Shown: positions 54,477 through 64,000 of the stretch, piece after piece
How positions within the stretch are numbered: position 1 is the first letter of the stretch
Layout of the letters: every line of letters begins with the position of its first letter
Origin: an uncultured Alphaproteobacteria bacterium
GTDB lineage: Bacteria > Pseudomonadota > Alphaproteobacteria > Rhodobacterales > Rhodobacteraceae
Length of the DNA stretch: 64,000 nt
Direction: 5' to 3'
NCBI GenBank assembly: GCA_902596605.1
Contig: CACJUU010000002.1
Location: forward strand, 93,672 to 157,671
Translations under genes and position numbers: made by a program
Notes under the pieces: generated by a model
What the model was told of the DNA's origin: nothing
Seen by the model: only the letters and a program-made list of their open reading frames with translations
Database searches by the model: none

Positions 54477-55715
54477 TTGAAGCCAGAAAACCAAAGAAAT
54501 ATTTTAGCATTGGCTACGGCACAAGCTATTTTAGGCTCCCAAATGCCTATGTATATTATCTTGGGAGGTCTTGTGGGACAATCTCTTGCTAGCAATGTTT
54601 GCTATGCGACCATACCTATATCCCTTTTAATTGTTGGTTCAATGGTAAGCTCTCCTATTCTATCTAATCTAATGCAATCGACTACAAGAAGGCTTGGATT
54701 GGTTGTTGGGAATTTAGCAGGGTTAATTGGATCACTGACTTCTTTCTTAGGGATATTTCTTAGATCATTCGAGCTTTTTTTATTGGGCTCTTTTGTTTCA
54801 GGTGCGTATATGGCTTCCCAGGCATTTTATAGGTTTACAGCCACAGATGATTGTGAAGACCGGTTCAAAGCACGAGCTATCTCAACTGTTCTTTCGGGTG
54901 GCTTGATTGCAGCCATTTTAGGTCCCTTTATAGTAAAAATATCTTTAAATTTAAATAGTTCTGTACCATTTCTATATTCGTATTTAGCTATAGTAATCCT
55001 CAACTGCTTAGGTCCATTCATATTGTCTTATGTCAAACCTATTCCCCCATCAAAATCTTCTATGGGAAACTTAAATGATAATGATAAGTCAAATAGGACT
55101 AACTTGAACAGACCGCTCGCGACTATTTTCAAAAGCCCCGTGATCTTTGTCTCGACAATCTGTTCAATGATTGCTTATGGCGTAATGAACCTAATTATGA
55201 CTTCTTCACCTATCGCGATAGTGGGATGTGGGTTTGGAACTAACCAAGCAGCCAATGTTGTTTCAGCCCATGCGCTTGCCATGTTTGCTCCCTCGTTCGT
55301 AACAGGGAAATTGGTGGAAAAATATGGGGAAAAGTCAATAATATCTACGGGAATGATTTTATTCTTGCTTGCAGTCCTTATTGCTTATCAAGGTGTAGAT
55401 ATTTCCAACTTCTACATATCATTAATATTAATTGGTATCGGCTGGAATTTTAGCTTCATCGGGTCAACAAGCCTGCTAACAAAAAACCATTACCCGTCCG
55501 AAAAGGGAAAGGTGCAAGGAATAAATGATTTTTTTGTTTTTGGTTTTGTTGCTCTATCATCGGTAACCTCGGGTTGGCTAATGAATTGCAGTTCGAACTC
55601 CTCGCAGTTAGGTTGGGAGGTTGTTAATTTAACAGCTACTCCCTTAGTAATATTTGCCTTAATCTCCCTAGTTTGTTTATGGATTGCAAATCACTCTAAA
55701 TTACGAAAAATATGA
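54477..55715 (+). CDS. Major facilitator superfamily transporter
   Basis: 412 aa, about 12 transmembrane spans in two halves joined by a polar loop (IPPSKSSMGNLNDNDK). Start is TTG. The typical MFS motif A is weak. Substrate cannot be inferred. It follows the alkyl-transferase gene by 11 bases. Confidence 0.85.
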   Translation: MKPENQRNILALATAQAILGSQMPMYIILGGLVGQSLASNVCYATIPISLLIVGSMVSSPILSNLMQSTTRRLGLVVGNLAGLIGSLTSFLGIFLRSFELFLLGSFVSGAYMASQAFYRFTATDDCEDRFKARAISTVLSGGLIAAILGPFIVKISLNLNSSVPFLYSYLAIVILNCLGPFILSYVKPIPPSKSSMGNLNDNDKSNRTNLNRPLATIFKSPVIFVSTICSMIAYGVMNLIMTSSPIAIVGCGFGTNQAANVVSAHALAMFAPSFVTGKLVEKYGEKSIISTGMILFLLAVLIAYQGVDISNFYISLILIGIGWNFSFIGSTSLLTKNHYPSEKGKVQGINDFFVFGFVALSSVTSGWLMNCSSNSSQLGWEVVNLTATPLVIFALISLVCLWIANHSKLRKI

Positions 55716-55773
55716 AGCGATGGCGTAAATTTTGCATTAGATTTGAGTTAGACTTGCGTAATGGAAAAATATA

Positions 55774-56859
55774 ATGATCATTTTATTTAGAACCTTTGTT
55801 ATTTTCACGATATTTCTTTTACCTTTTTCTATTTTTGGTGATAGCCATAACAAACAGAATAACTGTCCTGAAGACGATATCGCGACGCTTTATGACCTGA
55901 TTTATGGAAATTATTTACCTTTTGAACCTCCACTTGACGAGGAAGGAAACATATCGATGTCACAGGAAGAGTTATTTGTGATGAAATCAAAGCACTTCTT
56001 TAATCAAATTAAGAAGGTCGAACCAGTTAAGATTTCTTTAGCTACTTATGCTTCACTTTCAAAAGAAGTTCCGGAAGCCCTAAGTGATTTTGAAACTCGG
56101 ATCAAAATTATATTGCCAGATTGCCAGATCATCTCTCTTTACAGAGGTTCCCCTATTGAAAAAATCACAACAGATTTTAACACGGTTCAACTTATTTCAA
56201 AAATGGCAAATGATGCAAATTTAAATTCTTTTACATTTTTTGCTGCAAATAAAATAAGCATAACGCCATTAGACTTTAGCTACGTTCAAAATATGCTCAA
56301 AAATGATTATTCATTTGATCCGGAGGTACTGACAAACTTAATGCCGGAAAAAATGATTGATAGATATTTTCCTGGGAAAATCATACCCGTCGCTAATTTA
56401 TCTGAAGCTGCTCTACTTACTTTTATTTCCAAGGGTGGTGAAATAGAGAATACACCTAAAGATGTTTTTTTTATAAAGCCAAAAAGCTTTTCCGGCGTAT
56501 CAGAGAGTTTTTCTGCAATAATGCTTGACGACAATGGAAATTTAGAAACATTCGCTGCGTTAAACACAGATCTTATTGTTCAGTTATTTAACAGATATGG
56601 CATAAAGACTGAAGTAATTTCACTTAGAGAGGTGTTTACTGATGATACGGGCAGTTGTAACCTGGACCCTGCAGGCAGGTGGTATCAACTTATTGGAGGA
56701 CGAAAAATACGGAACTGCCCTTTTTTCAGTATGACTAGAAAGATGCTACAAAAACGAAGCTATTTAAAGACTATTGACTTCGTGGAACAAAATACAAATT
56801 TTACCAGATTAGATGAAATTATCCGGAAACACGTTCTTAAAGATAGCGTTGACGGATAA
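55774..56859 (+). CDS. Secreted protein of unknown function
   Basis: 361 aa, not recognised. A signal peptide (FVIFTIFLLPFSIFG) is followed by a mixed alpha/beta protein with cysteines in ENNCPEDD-like, LPDCQII, GSCNLDP and IRNCPFF positions that may pair in the periplasm. The C-terminal quarter is basic. Gene stands alone between the MFS gene and hppA. Confidence 0.7.
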   Translation: MIILFRTFVIFTIFLLPFSIFGDSHNKQNNCPEDDIATLYDLIYGNYLPFEPPLDEEGNISMSQEELFVMKSKHFFNQIKKVEPVKISLATYASLSKEVPEALSDFETRIKIILPDCQIISLYRGSPIEKITTDFNTVQLISKMANDANLNSFTFFAANKISITPLDFSYVQNMLKNDYSFDPEVLTNLMPEKMIDRYFPGKIIPVANLSEAALLTFISKGGEIENTPKDVFFIKPKSFSGVSESFSAIMLDDNGNLETFAALNTDLIVQLFNRYGIKTEVISLREVFTDDTGSCNLDPAGRWYQLIGGRKIRNCPFFSMTRKMLQKRSYLKTIDFVEQNTNFTRLDEIIRKHVLKDSVDG

Positions 56860-56944
56860 CTATTTTCTTTTAAAGCATATCTTTGCTTTACAAACATAAA
56901 AATTTTAGATATCTCCGACAATTGAATTTTTATAAAAAAAGGAA

Positions 56945-58960
56945 ATGTCTATGTTACTTAATCCATTAATGCCCATATTTTTCGGTCTTTTTGGACTTTT
57001 ATGCGCTTTTATAGTCTACTTGCAGGTCAAGAGTGCTAACGAAGGTACTGGTAGAATTAAAGAAATCGGTGACGAAATCCATCTCGGTGCAATGGTATTC
57101 ATGGCCGCTGAATATAAAATCCTTAGCATGTTCTGTGTCATCTGTTTAGCTGCACTCTATTATTTTTTAGGCTGGGAAACAGCTCTTGCTTTTTTTCTTG
57201 GGGCTTTATGTTCAGGATCTGCAGGATACATTGGTATGTACACCGCGACTAAGGCTAATGTAAGAACTGCCGTGGCAGCTAGTGAGGGTGGTGCTGCTTC
57301 AGCGCTTAATATAGCATTTTTTGGCGGTTCCATTATGGGTCTTACTGTAGCCGCGATGGGATTGGTTGGTATAGGAATTCTTTTCTATAATTTCGGTGGG
57401 GATCTAAAGCAAATACATGCTATTGAGGGCTTTGCAATGGGAGCTTCGTCTGTCGCTCTTTTTTCTCGCGTTGGAGGCGGAATTTTTACAAAAAGTGCTG
57501 ACGTTGGCGCAGATTTAGTTGGAAAAGTCGAGGCTGGAATTCCAGAAGATGATCCTAGAAACCCTGGTGTTATTGCAGATAACGTGGGGGATAATGTAGG
57601 CGATGTTGCAGGAATGGGTTCTGATATTTTCGAGTCTTATTGCGGATCAATAATTGCATCTATTATTTTAGCTACCACTATGTCGGCCTCCTCAGTTTCT
57701 TTGCTTGGTGGAGATGTGAATGCGTTGATTGGAATGCCTTTGGTTCTTGCTTCCGTTGGTCTGATTTGCTCTATCCTCGGTATCCTGACAGTAAGAATGT
57801 TTTCTAATAGTAGTCCAGAGATGGCTCTAAGGTACGGCACTATTGGTTCTGCAATACTTTTTATTGTAGCTGCGTATTTCACCATCACGTCAGTTGGAGT
57901 ATCGGCAAATGTATGGATAGCAGTTCTTATAGGTGCAATTGGTGGCATTGTGGTTGGACTGGTAACAGAATACTATACAGGAGGAAAGCCAGTTCGAAAA
58001 ATTGCTGAAGGCGGAGAAACTGGTGCTGCTACTATAATGATAACAGGATTGGCTGTTGGCATGCAATCCGTGGCAATACCAGTGCTTGCGATAGTTGTAA
58101 TCATTTTTACTGCTAACTCTTTCGCAGGTCTCTATGGCGTTGGAATGGCAGCTGTCGGTATGTTAAGTACGGTTGGAATTACAATGGCTATTGATGCTTA
58201 CGGGCCTGTAGCGGATAACGCGGGCGGTATAGCGGAAATGTCAGAGATGGGAAACGAAACGCGGGAGATAACTGACTCATTGGATGAAGTCGGGAATACA
58301 ACTGCTGCGATTGGAAAAGGCTTTGCCATAAGTGCTGCAGCTCTTGCCGCTTTGGCATTGATAAGTGCATACATAGAGAAAATCAGCGGAAGCGACAGCA
58401 GTTTTGTGCTAGCTATTAATGATCCTTTAGTTTTAGCAGGTATGTTCCTTGGCGGTATTTTCCCATTTCTGGTTAGTTCAATGACAATGACTGCAGTTGG
58501 TGATGCAGCCTTTGATATGATAAAAGAGATCAGGCGTCAATTTAAAGAAATTCCTGGCCTTCTTGAAGGGAAAGCAAAGCCAGATACTGCTAAATGCGTA
58601 GACATCGCAACAAAAGCAGCACTAAGAAAAATGATAGCTCCTGGTGCATTAGCGGTTTTAGCCCCAGTTGTGGTGGGAACAATTTTAGGCCCTAAAGCAT
58701 TGGGAGGAATGCTTGGAGGAGCACTTATATGTTGTGTAATGATGGCCCTGATGATGGCTAATGCTGGAGGTGCTTGGGATAATGCAAAAAAATATGTTGA
58801 AAAAGGCAACTTCGGTGGGAAAGGCTCTGAGGTACACAAAGCTGCAGTGGTTGGTGACACGGTAGGTGATCCTTTAAAAGATACTTCAGGACCTTCAATG
58901 AATATTTTGATAAATGTGATGGCTATCGTTAGCTTGGTTATTGCCCCATTACTCGTATAA
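56945..58960 (+). CDS. hppA: Membrane-bound pyrophosphatase, K+-dependent type by signature
   Basis: 671 aa, about 16 spans. PPi-binding motif [31 protein letters not shown] and [14 protein letters not shown] are complete. The residue that separates K+-independent (Lys) from K+-dependent (Ala) enzymes lies in [12 protein letters not shown] and reads Ala, so K+-dependence is expected; whether it pumps H+ or Na+ is not clear. It conserves energy from pyrophosphate. Confidence 0.95.
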   Translation: MSMLLNPLMPIFFGLFGLLCAFIVYLQVKSANEGTGRIKEIGDEIHLGAMVFMAAEYKILSMFCVICLAALYYFLGWETALAFFLGALCSGSAGYIGMYTATKANVRTAVAASEGGAASALNIAFFGGSIMGLTVAAMGLVGIGILFYNFGGDLKQIHAIEGFAMGASSVALFSRVGGGIFTKSADVGADLVGKVEAGIPEDDPRNPGVIADNVGDNVGDVAGMGSDIFESYCGSIIASIILATTMSASSVSLLGGDVNALIGMPLVLASVGLICSILGILTVRMFSNSSPEMALRYGTIGSAILFIVAAYFTITSVGVSANVWIAVLIGAIGGIVVGLVTEYYTGGKPVRKIAEGGETGAATIMITGLAVGMQSVAIPVLAIVVIIFTANSFAGLYGVGMAAVGMLSTVGITMAIDAYGPVADNAGGIAEMSEMGNETREITDSLDEVGNTTAAIGKGFAISAAALAALALISAYIEKISGSDSSFVLAINDPLVLAGMFLGGIFPFLVSSMTMTAVGDAAFDMIKEIRRQFKEIPGLLEGKAKPDTAKCVDIATKAALRKMIAPGALAVLAPVVVGTILGPKALGGMLGGALICCVMMALMMANAGGAWDNAKKYVEKGNFGGKGSEVHKAAVVGDTVGDPLKDTSGPSMNILINVMAIVSLVIAPLLV

Positions 58961-58968
58961 AATATAAT

Positions 58969-59001
58969 GTTAAGGCTTTACTATTTAAGTAGGGCCTTAA
59001 C
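58969..59001. terminator. Hairpin between hppA and yqeY, candidate terminator
   Basis: GTTAAGGCTTTACT and AGTAGGGCCTTAAC can pair over 14 positions (two G-U) around a 5-base loop. It contains the last yqeY codons. The flank read from the minus strand is T/A-rich, so it would serve yqeY best; hppA lacks a clear U-run. Confidence 0.55.
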
Positions 59002-59433
59002 AATCCCGGATGCTTTACCAAAATCCATTCTACCGCTGAATTTCTCTTTCAACTCGCTCATAATCTTACCCATATCCTTTATAGTCAATTGTTCTTGAGC
59101 ATCAATTAATTTTGAAATTTCTATATGAATTTCCTCGTCGGTAAGTTGATTAGGTAAAAATTCTTGAATAATTTTAATCTCTTCTCTCTCTCGCTCAGCA
59201 AGCTCAATTCTGCCACCTTCCTCATACTGAATAATACTTTGTTTTCTCTGTTTAACCATATTTGATAGTATCAATATGATTTCGGCATCACTTACGCCTT
59301 CAGTATTCTCTTCTGACCTAACTGCAATATCTCTGTCCTTTATAGCTGCGTTTATCAGCCTCAAAGTAGCTATTCGCTGTTTTTCCTGGGATTTAATTGC
59401 TTCTTTTAAGTTTGCATCTAATTCCGATCTCAT
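58981..59433 (-). CDS. yqeY: GatB/YqeY-domain protein
   Basis: 150 aa, standard length. MRSELDANLKEAIKSQEKQRIATLRLI and LPNQLTDEEIHIEI with GKIMSELKEKFSGRMD are the YqeY pattern shared with the tail domain of GatB. Possibly acts on tRNA; function unproven. Divergent from carA, as is common. Confidence 0.93.
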   Translation of the reverse strand: MRSELDANLKEAIKSQEKQRIATLRLINAAIKDRDIAVRSEENTEGVSDAEIILILSNMVKQRKQSIIQYEEGGRIELAEREREEIKIIQEFLPNQLTDEEIHIEISKLIDAQEQLTIKDMGKIMSELKEKFSGRMDFGKASGIVKALLK

Positions 59434-59570
59434 AATTACCTCTCTAAATTCGGGTCACTATCTTACTTCAAAATTATAAGATCGTTTGTTTAGCAATTTA
59501 ATCTTTTATTTGCAATGAAAAAGAATTACTCATAGTTTGTAAAAATTATTAATAATTCTACTAATAAGAT

Positions 59571-60698
59571 ATGAAAAAATTTTCTGGTTTATTATTATTG
59601 GAAGATGGTACAACTTGGGAAGCAATTGGCTTTGGTAGCGAGGGCTTTGGCATAGGTGAATTATGTTTCAATACCTCTATGACTGGTTATCAAGAAATAA
59701 TTTCAGACCCATCTTATGCTGAACAAATAATTACTTTTACATTTCCACACATTGGAAATGTAGGCACAAATAGTGATGACAACGAGTCTCTGAAACCGAT
59801 GGCAACAGGTATAATTACACGTGCAAAACCTACTGAGCCGTCAAACTGGAGAAACGAACTCTCTTTTGATCTTTGGCTTGATGGCAATAATATAACTGGA
59901 ATTTATGGGATTGATACTCGGGCTTTGACTAGAAGGATAAGAGAATTGGGAGCTCCTAAGGCCCTAATACATTTTAACAAAAATGGTGACCACAACGTGG
60001 AATTCCTTAGACAGGAGTTAGCTAATTGGCCTGGAATACAAGGAAGAGATCTCACCAGTAAAGTTAATTTAATTAATGAACTAAAAAAGAAAAACAAAAC
60101 AAATATAAGTAATAACTCAGCAAAAGTACTGGTTTTTGATTTTGGAACAAAATTAAATATAGTGAACTCTCTTAAAAATCACAAAATAGAAGTTGAAACA
60201 ATATCAGGTCATTCAACTTTTGACGAAATAATAGCATCAAAACCACATGGGATATTGCTTTCAAATGGACCTGGAGACCCTGCTGCTACCAACAGATTTA
60301 CTAATAAAGTACTCAAAAAACTGGTTAGAGATACCTCTATTCCTATCTTTGGAATTTGCTTGGGCCACCAGCTGCTAGGCCTAGCTTTGGGTGCAAAAAC
60401 AGAAAAAATGAACCATGGCCATCATGGGGCAAATCATCCGGTATTAGATCTAAGAACTGGTAAAGTTGAAATCACGTCAATGAACCATGGATTTGCGATC
60501 AACACTGAAAGTTTACCAAAAAATATTTTTGAAAGCCACGTATCTCTCTTTGACGGATCGAACTGTGGAATAGAGCATAAAGATAAGAATATATTTTCTG
60601 TCCAATATCACCCCGAGGCAAGTCCAGGCCCACACGACAGCCTCTATCTATTCAGTAAATTCGTTAAAATGGTAATGAAATATAAAAATAATGAATGA
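59571..60698 (+). CDS. carA: Carbamoyl-phosphate synthase small chain
   Basis: 375 aa. Glutaminase nucleophile about C263 in FGICLGHQLLG, catalytic histidine/glutamate in QYHPEASPGPHD, and N-terminal domain block ELCFNTSMTGYQEI. Provides ammonia to CarB for arginine and pyrimidine synthesis; carB is not adjacent. Its end overlaps the next gene by 8 bases. Confidence 0.97.
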   Translation: MKKFSGLLLLEDGTTWEAIGFGSEGFGIGELCFNTSMTGYQEIISDPSYAEQIITFTFPHIGNVGTNSDDNESLKPMATGIITRAKPTEPSNWRNELSFDLWLDGNNITGIYGIDTRALTRRIRELGAPKALIHFNKNGDHNVEFLRQELANWPGIQGRDLTSKVNLINELKKKNKTNISNNSAKVLVFDFGTKLNIVNSLKNHKIEVETISGHSTFDEIIASKPHGILLSNGPGDPAATNRFTNKVLKKLVRDTSIPIFGICLGHQLLGLALGAKTEKMNHGHHGANHPVLDLRTGKVEITSMNHGFAINTESLPKNIFESHVSLFDGSNCGIEHKDKNIFSVQYHPEASPGPHDSLYLFSKFVKMVMKYKNNE

Positions 60699-61887
60699 AG
60701 AAAAACATCCTAGTGTTATAATATCAGGACTTGGAATATCTGGTTTGATTACTGCTTCTTTGCTATGTAAAGAAAAAATTAAAGTTGAGTGCTTTGAGCC
60801 AATTAACATATCCAAATTTCGTGCAGACCAAAGAACTACTGCTTTTCTAAACCCCGCGATAGGGGTTTTTAAAGAGATAGGTATTTGGGACAAAATAGAA
60901 CCCTTCTCTCAACCGCTTAAGGAGATGGAAATAATTGATGCTAGCAGTCAAAAAAAAGTAGGACTAGCTAGCGTGGTATTTGAACCAAAAGAAGTCAATA
61001 TTGAAAATTTTGGTTATAACGTTCCCAATAGCATCTTGCGATTGGAGCTGTTGGGGTGGCTAAAAAAGAACAAAAATTTTGTTTTAAACATTAGGGACTC
61101 AATAGTTAAACATTATGCCTTTGATGACAGTATTTTTGTAAGGACTGCAAAAGGCAAAGAGCTAAATGGTAAACTATTGATATCTTGTGAAGGGAAAGAA
61201 AGTGCAATAAGGAAAAGAGAGGAAATAAATACCATTAAAACCTCTTACAGCCAGTTGGCGATGGTCTTTCAAGTTGCTCACTCAAAGAAACACAAAGACA
61301 GAACTACTGAAATATTGGATGTTGGTGGACCTTTTACAATAATTCCACTTCGAGACTCTTCAAAACAATCAAAGTCAACTGTTGTTTGGATGGATAATTC
61401 CGATGTTATCGATGAAGCTTATAGTTTAGAGAATGCAGAATTTAACTCTATTATTTCAAAAAAAAGCTTGGGTGTTAGGGGTAACATAAAGCTTGTAGGT
61501 AAAAGGCAGAAATGGCCGGTATCCTCGCAATTATCAAAAACTCTAATAAGTAAAAGAACTGTTCTCATTGCTGAAAGCGCACATGTAATGCCTCCAACTG
61601 GCGCCCAAGGCCTTAATACTTCGATTGAAGATATTATTGCTCTTCACAATCTATGCAAAAAGGCCCTAAAAAATAATGAAGATATAGGAGCAAATAGAGT
61701 GTTGAGACAATATAACTTTAAAAGATTTCCTCTGACTGGAAGCAAAGTTTTTGGTATCCACCTACTAAACAAAATTTCAATGACAGAAAATGGTTTCCTT
61801 AAAATTGCGAGAAAGAATTTTTTATTGTATTTAAATCAAAGCCCATTCCTTAAAAAGACTCTAATTAAAGCTGGCTTAGGGAAATAA
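60691..61887 (+). CDS. UbiH/COQ6-family FAD monooxygenase
   Basis: 398 aa. FAD-binding GLGISGLITASLL at the N-terminus, second FAD motif VLIAESAHVMPPTGAQGLNT and NTSIEDIIAL match ubiquinone-ring hydroxylases. Which ring position it modifies cannot be told; alphaproteobacterial versions (UbiL, UbiM) vary. Start overlaps carA. Confidence 0.88.
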   Translation: MNEEKHPSVIISGLGISGLITASLLCKEKIKVECFEPINISKFRADQRTTAFLNPAIGVFKEIGIWDKIEPFSQPLKEMEIIDASSQKKVGLASVVFEPKEVNIENFGYNVPNSILRLELLGWLKKNKNFVLNIRDSIVKHYAFDDSIFVRTAKGKELNGKLLISCEGKESAIRKREEINTIKTSYSQLAMVFQVAHSKKHKDRTTEILDVGGPFTIIPLRDSSKQSKSTVVWMDNSDVIDEAYSLENAEFNSIISKKSLGVRGNIKLVGKRQKWPVSSQLSKTLISKRTVLIAESAHVMPPTGAQGLNTSIEDIIALHNLCKKALKNNEDIGANRVLRQYNFKRFPLTGSKVFGIHLLNKISMTENGFLKIARKNFLLYLNQSPFLKKTLIKAGLGK

Positions 61888-61932
61888 ATTGGAAGAAAAG
61901 TATATTTTGTTCTGGTGAAAAAATAAAAATAG

Positions 61933-62985
<1,053 letters not shown>

Positions 62986-62988
62986 AAT

Positions 62989-63342
62989 ATGTCAAACGTT
63001 TTATTAATAAGCCATTTAATAGTTACAGTTTTTCTGATACTTGTTGTTCTATTTCAAAGATCAGAAGGTGGAGGTTTGGGCATGGGCTCTGACAATCAAG
63101 GCTTTGGAACTGGAGCAAAATCAGCGAATCCCTTATCGAAGTTAACTTGGTTTCTGACAGCCTTGTTTTTTTTAATAGCTATTTTGCTTACCATTCTTTC
63201 TATAAATAGTGGTTCAAATAAGTCAGTTTTCGAGGAATTGGAAGGGACCGAGGACACTAACAAAAAAGAATTAACACCAGAGTTACCAGACTTAAAGAAG
63301 TTTAAAGGTACCGATGGTGTTTTAACGCCTCCTACGGAATAA
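62989..63342 (+). CDS. secG: Preprotein translocase subunit SecG
   Basis: 117 aa with two transmembrane spans and the linking FQRSEGGGLGMGSDNQGFGT loop typical of SecG. The acidic C-terminal tail is longer than in E. coli. Next to pyrG, as in other alphaproteobacteria. Confidence 0.93.
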   Translation: MSNVLLISHLIVTVFLILVVLFQRSEGGGLGMGSDNQGFGTGAKSANPLSKLTWFLTALFFLIAILLTILSINSGSNKSVFEELEGTEDTNKKELTPELPDLKKFKGTDGVLTPPTE

Positions 63343-63416
63343 AAATGAACTATCACCTTGTGAGTTTTGTTATTCTAAAATAAACTTGGTCGAAAGCTCT
63401 TTTTGGAAGATTTATT

Positions 63417-64000
63417 TTGGCGAATTTTATTTTTATCACAGGTGGAGTTGTGTCTTCTTTAGGCAAAGGACTTACATCAGCGTCATTAGGCGCTCTTTTA
63501 CAAGCGAGAGGCTTTTCAGTACGTCTAAGGAAACTCGATCCATACTTAAACGTTGATCCTGGTACGATGTCACCTTTTGAGCACGGAGAAGTATTTGTTA
63601 CTGATGATGGCGCTGAAACAGACCTAGATCTGGGACATTACGAGAGATTTACAGGAGTAGCAGCTCAAAGTACTGACTCTGTTTCCTCTGGTCGTATATA
63701 CTCTACGGTCCTAGAGCGCGAAAGGAAAGGGGACTATCTGGGAGAAACTATACAAGTAATCCCTCACGTAACAAATGAAATAAAAAAATTCCTTGCTCTA
63801 CATGAAGACGAAGTCGACTTCATGCTTTGTGAAATAGGTGGAACGATAGGAGATATTGAAGGCTTGCCTTTTTTTGAGGCTATCCGTCAATTTTCCCAGG
63901 AAAAGAAAACCAATTCCTGCATTTTTGTACATTTAACGCTGCTGCCTTTTCTAGCGTCACCAGGAGAACTAAAAACAAAACCAACACAGCACTCTGTCAA
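63417..64000 (+). CDS. pyrG: CTP synthase (partial, runs off the window)
   Basis: Absent from the ORF track because no stop lies inside the window. Start TTG 63417, GGAAG about seven bases upstream. [40 protein letters not shown] and [15 protein letters not shown] are diagnostic of the synthetase domain. The 194 codons present contain the ATP site but not the glutaminase domain. Confidence 0.97.
   Translation, partial: MANFIFITGGVVSSLGKGLTSASLGALLQARGFSVRLRKLDPYLNVDPGTMSPFEHGEVFVTDDGAETDLDLGHYERFTGVAAQSTDSVSSGRIYSTVLERERKGDYLGETIQVIPHVTNEIKKFLALHEDEVDFMLCEIGGTIGDIEGLPFFEAIRQFSQEKKTNSCIFVHLTLLPFLASPGELKTKPTQHSV

Overview
This AT-rich window (by eye well under 40% GC, not computed) reads as the chromosome of a marine-type alphaproteobacterium with a compact genome. 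Pointers to Alphaproteobacteria are the DUF1476 ATP synthase inhibitor (zeta subunit), an IalB-like periplasmic protein, the hisI/NifU-like scaffold pair, the coaD-cyclophilin-cyclophilin order, the secG-pyrG order, an Rrf2 regulator without the usual cysteine triad, and a TMA-methyltransferase-like (MttB family) gene without pyrrolysine. Many genes start with TTG and many neighbours overlap by 1-8 bases. The clade cannot be named from this window alone.

Layout. 1-4.7 kb: Fe-S assembly operon on the minus strand (rrf2 regulator, cysteine desulfurase, sufB, sufC, start of sufD), with a palindromic candidate operator overlapping its promoter. 4.7-11.2 kb: alpha/beta hydrolase, tyrS, two tandem cyclophilins, coaD, uvrA. 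11.3-21 kb: ssb, gyrA, trmFO, hisI, NifU-like scaffold, recG, ligA. 21-26.8 kb: mnmA, yaaA and a cytochrome c maturation cluster (ccmF, ccmH) in line with three uncharacterised genes. 26.8-32.3 kb: msrPQ, a sirtuin-like protein, IalB-like protein, pncA, DUF1476, YbaK-like deacylase, panB, tRNA-Asp and tRNA-Val. 32.4-40.7 kb: lon, tgt, sufT-like, sufA-like, tpiA, MttB-like, guaA.

40.7-49.2 kb is the accessory core of the window. The 3' end of guaA (a known island integration site) occurs three times as the 13-base core ATTGAGTGGGAGT, at 40672, 44022 and 49208. These copies delimit two tandem segments. Element A (about 3.35 kb) holds a tyrosine recombinase, one MBL-fold cargo gene and a broken Sel1-type gene. 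Element B (about 5.2 kb) holds hsdM, hsdS, a doubly broken hsdR and a GNAT gene, and has no integrase. Pairs of TTTCAAA (or TTGCAAA) heptamers near each junction look like integrase arm sites.

49.5-56.9 kb is a looser region: cytochrome b561, DUF952, a decayed DUF924 gene, M20 amidohydrolase, cytochrome P450, MORN_2 protein, a DNA alkyl-transferase, an MFS transporter and a secreted unknown. 56.9-64 kb returns to core functions: membrane pyrophosphatase, yqeY, carA, a UbiH-family monooxygenase, ilvC, secG and the start of pyrG.

The best candidate for something undescribed is the tandem pair of small guaA-targeted elements: a minimal integrase-plus-one-gene unit next to an integrase-less restriction-modification unit with related ends. 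All assignments come from reading translated sequence and motifs; no searches were run.
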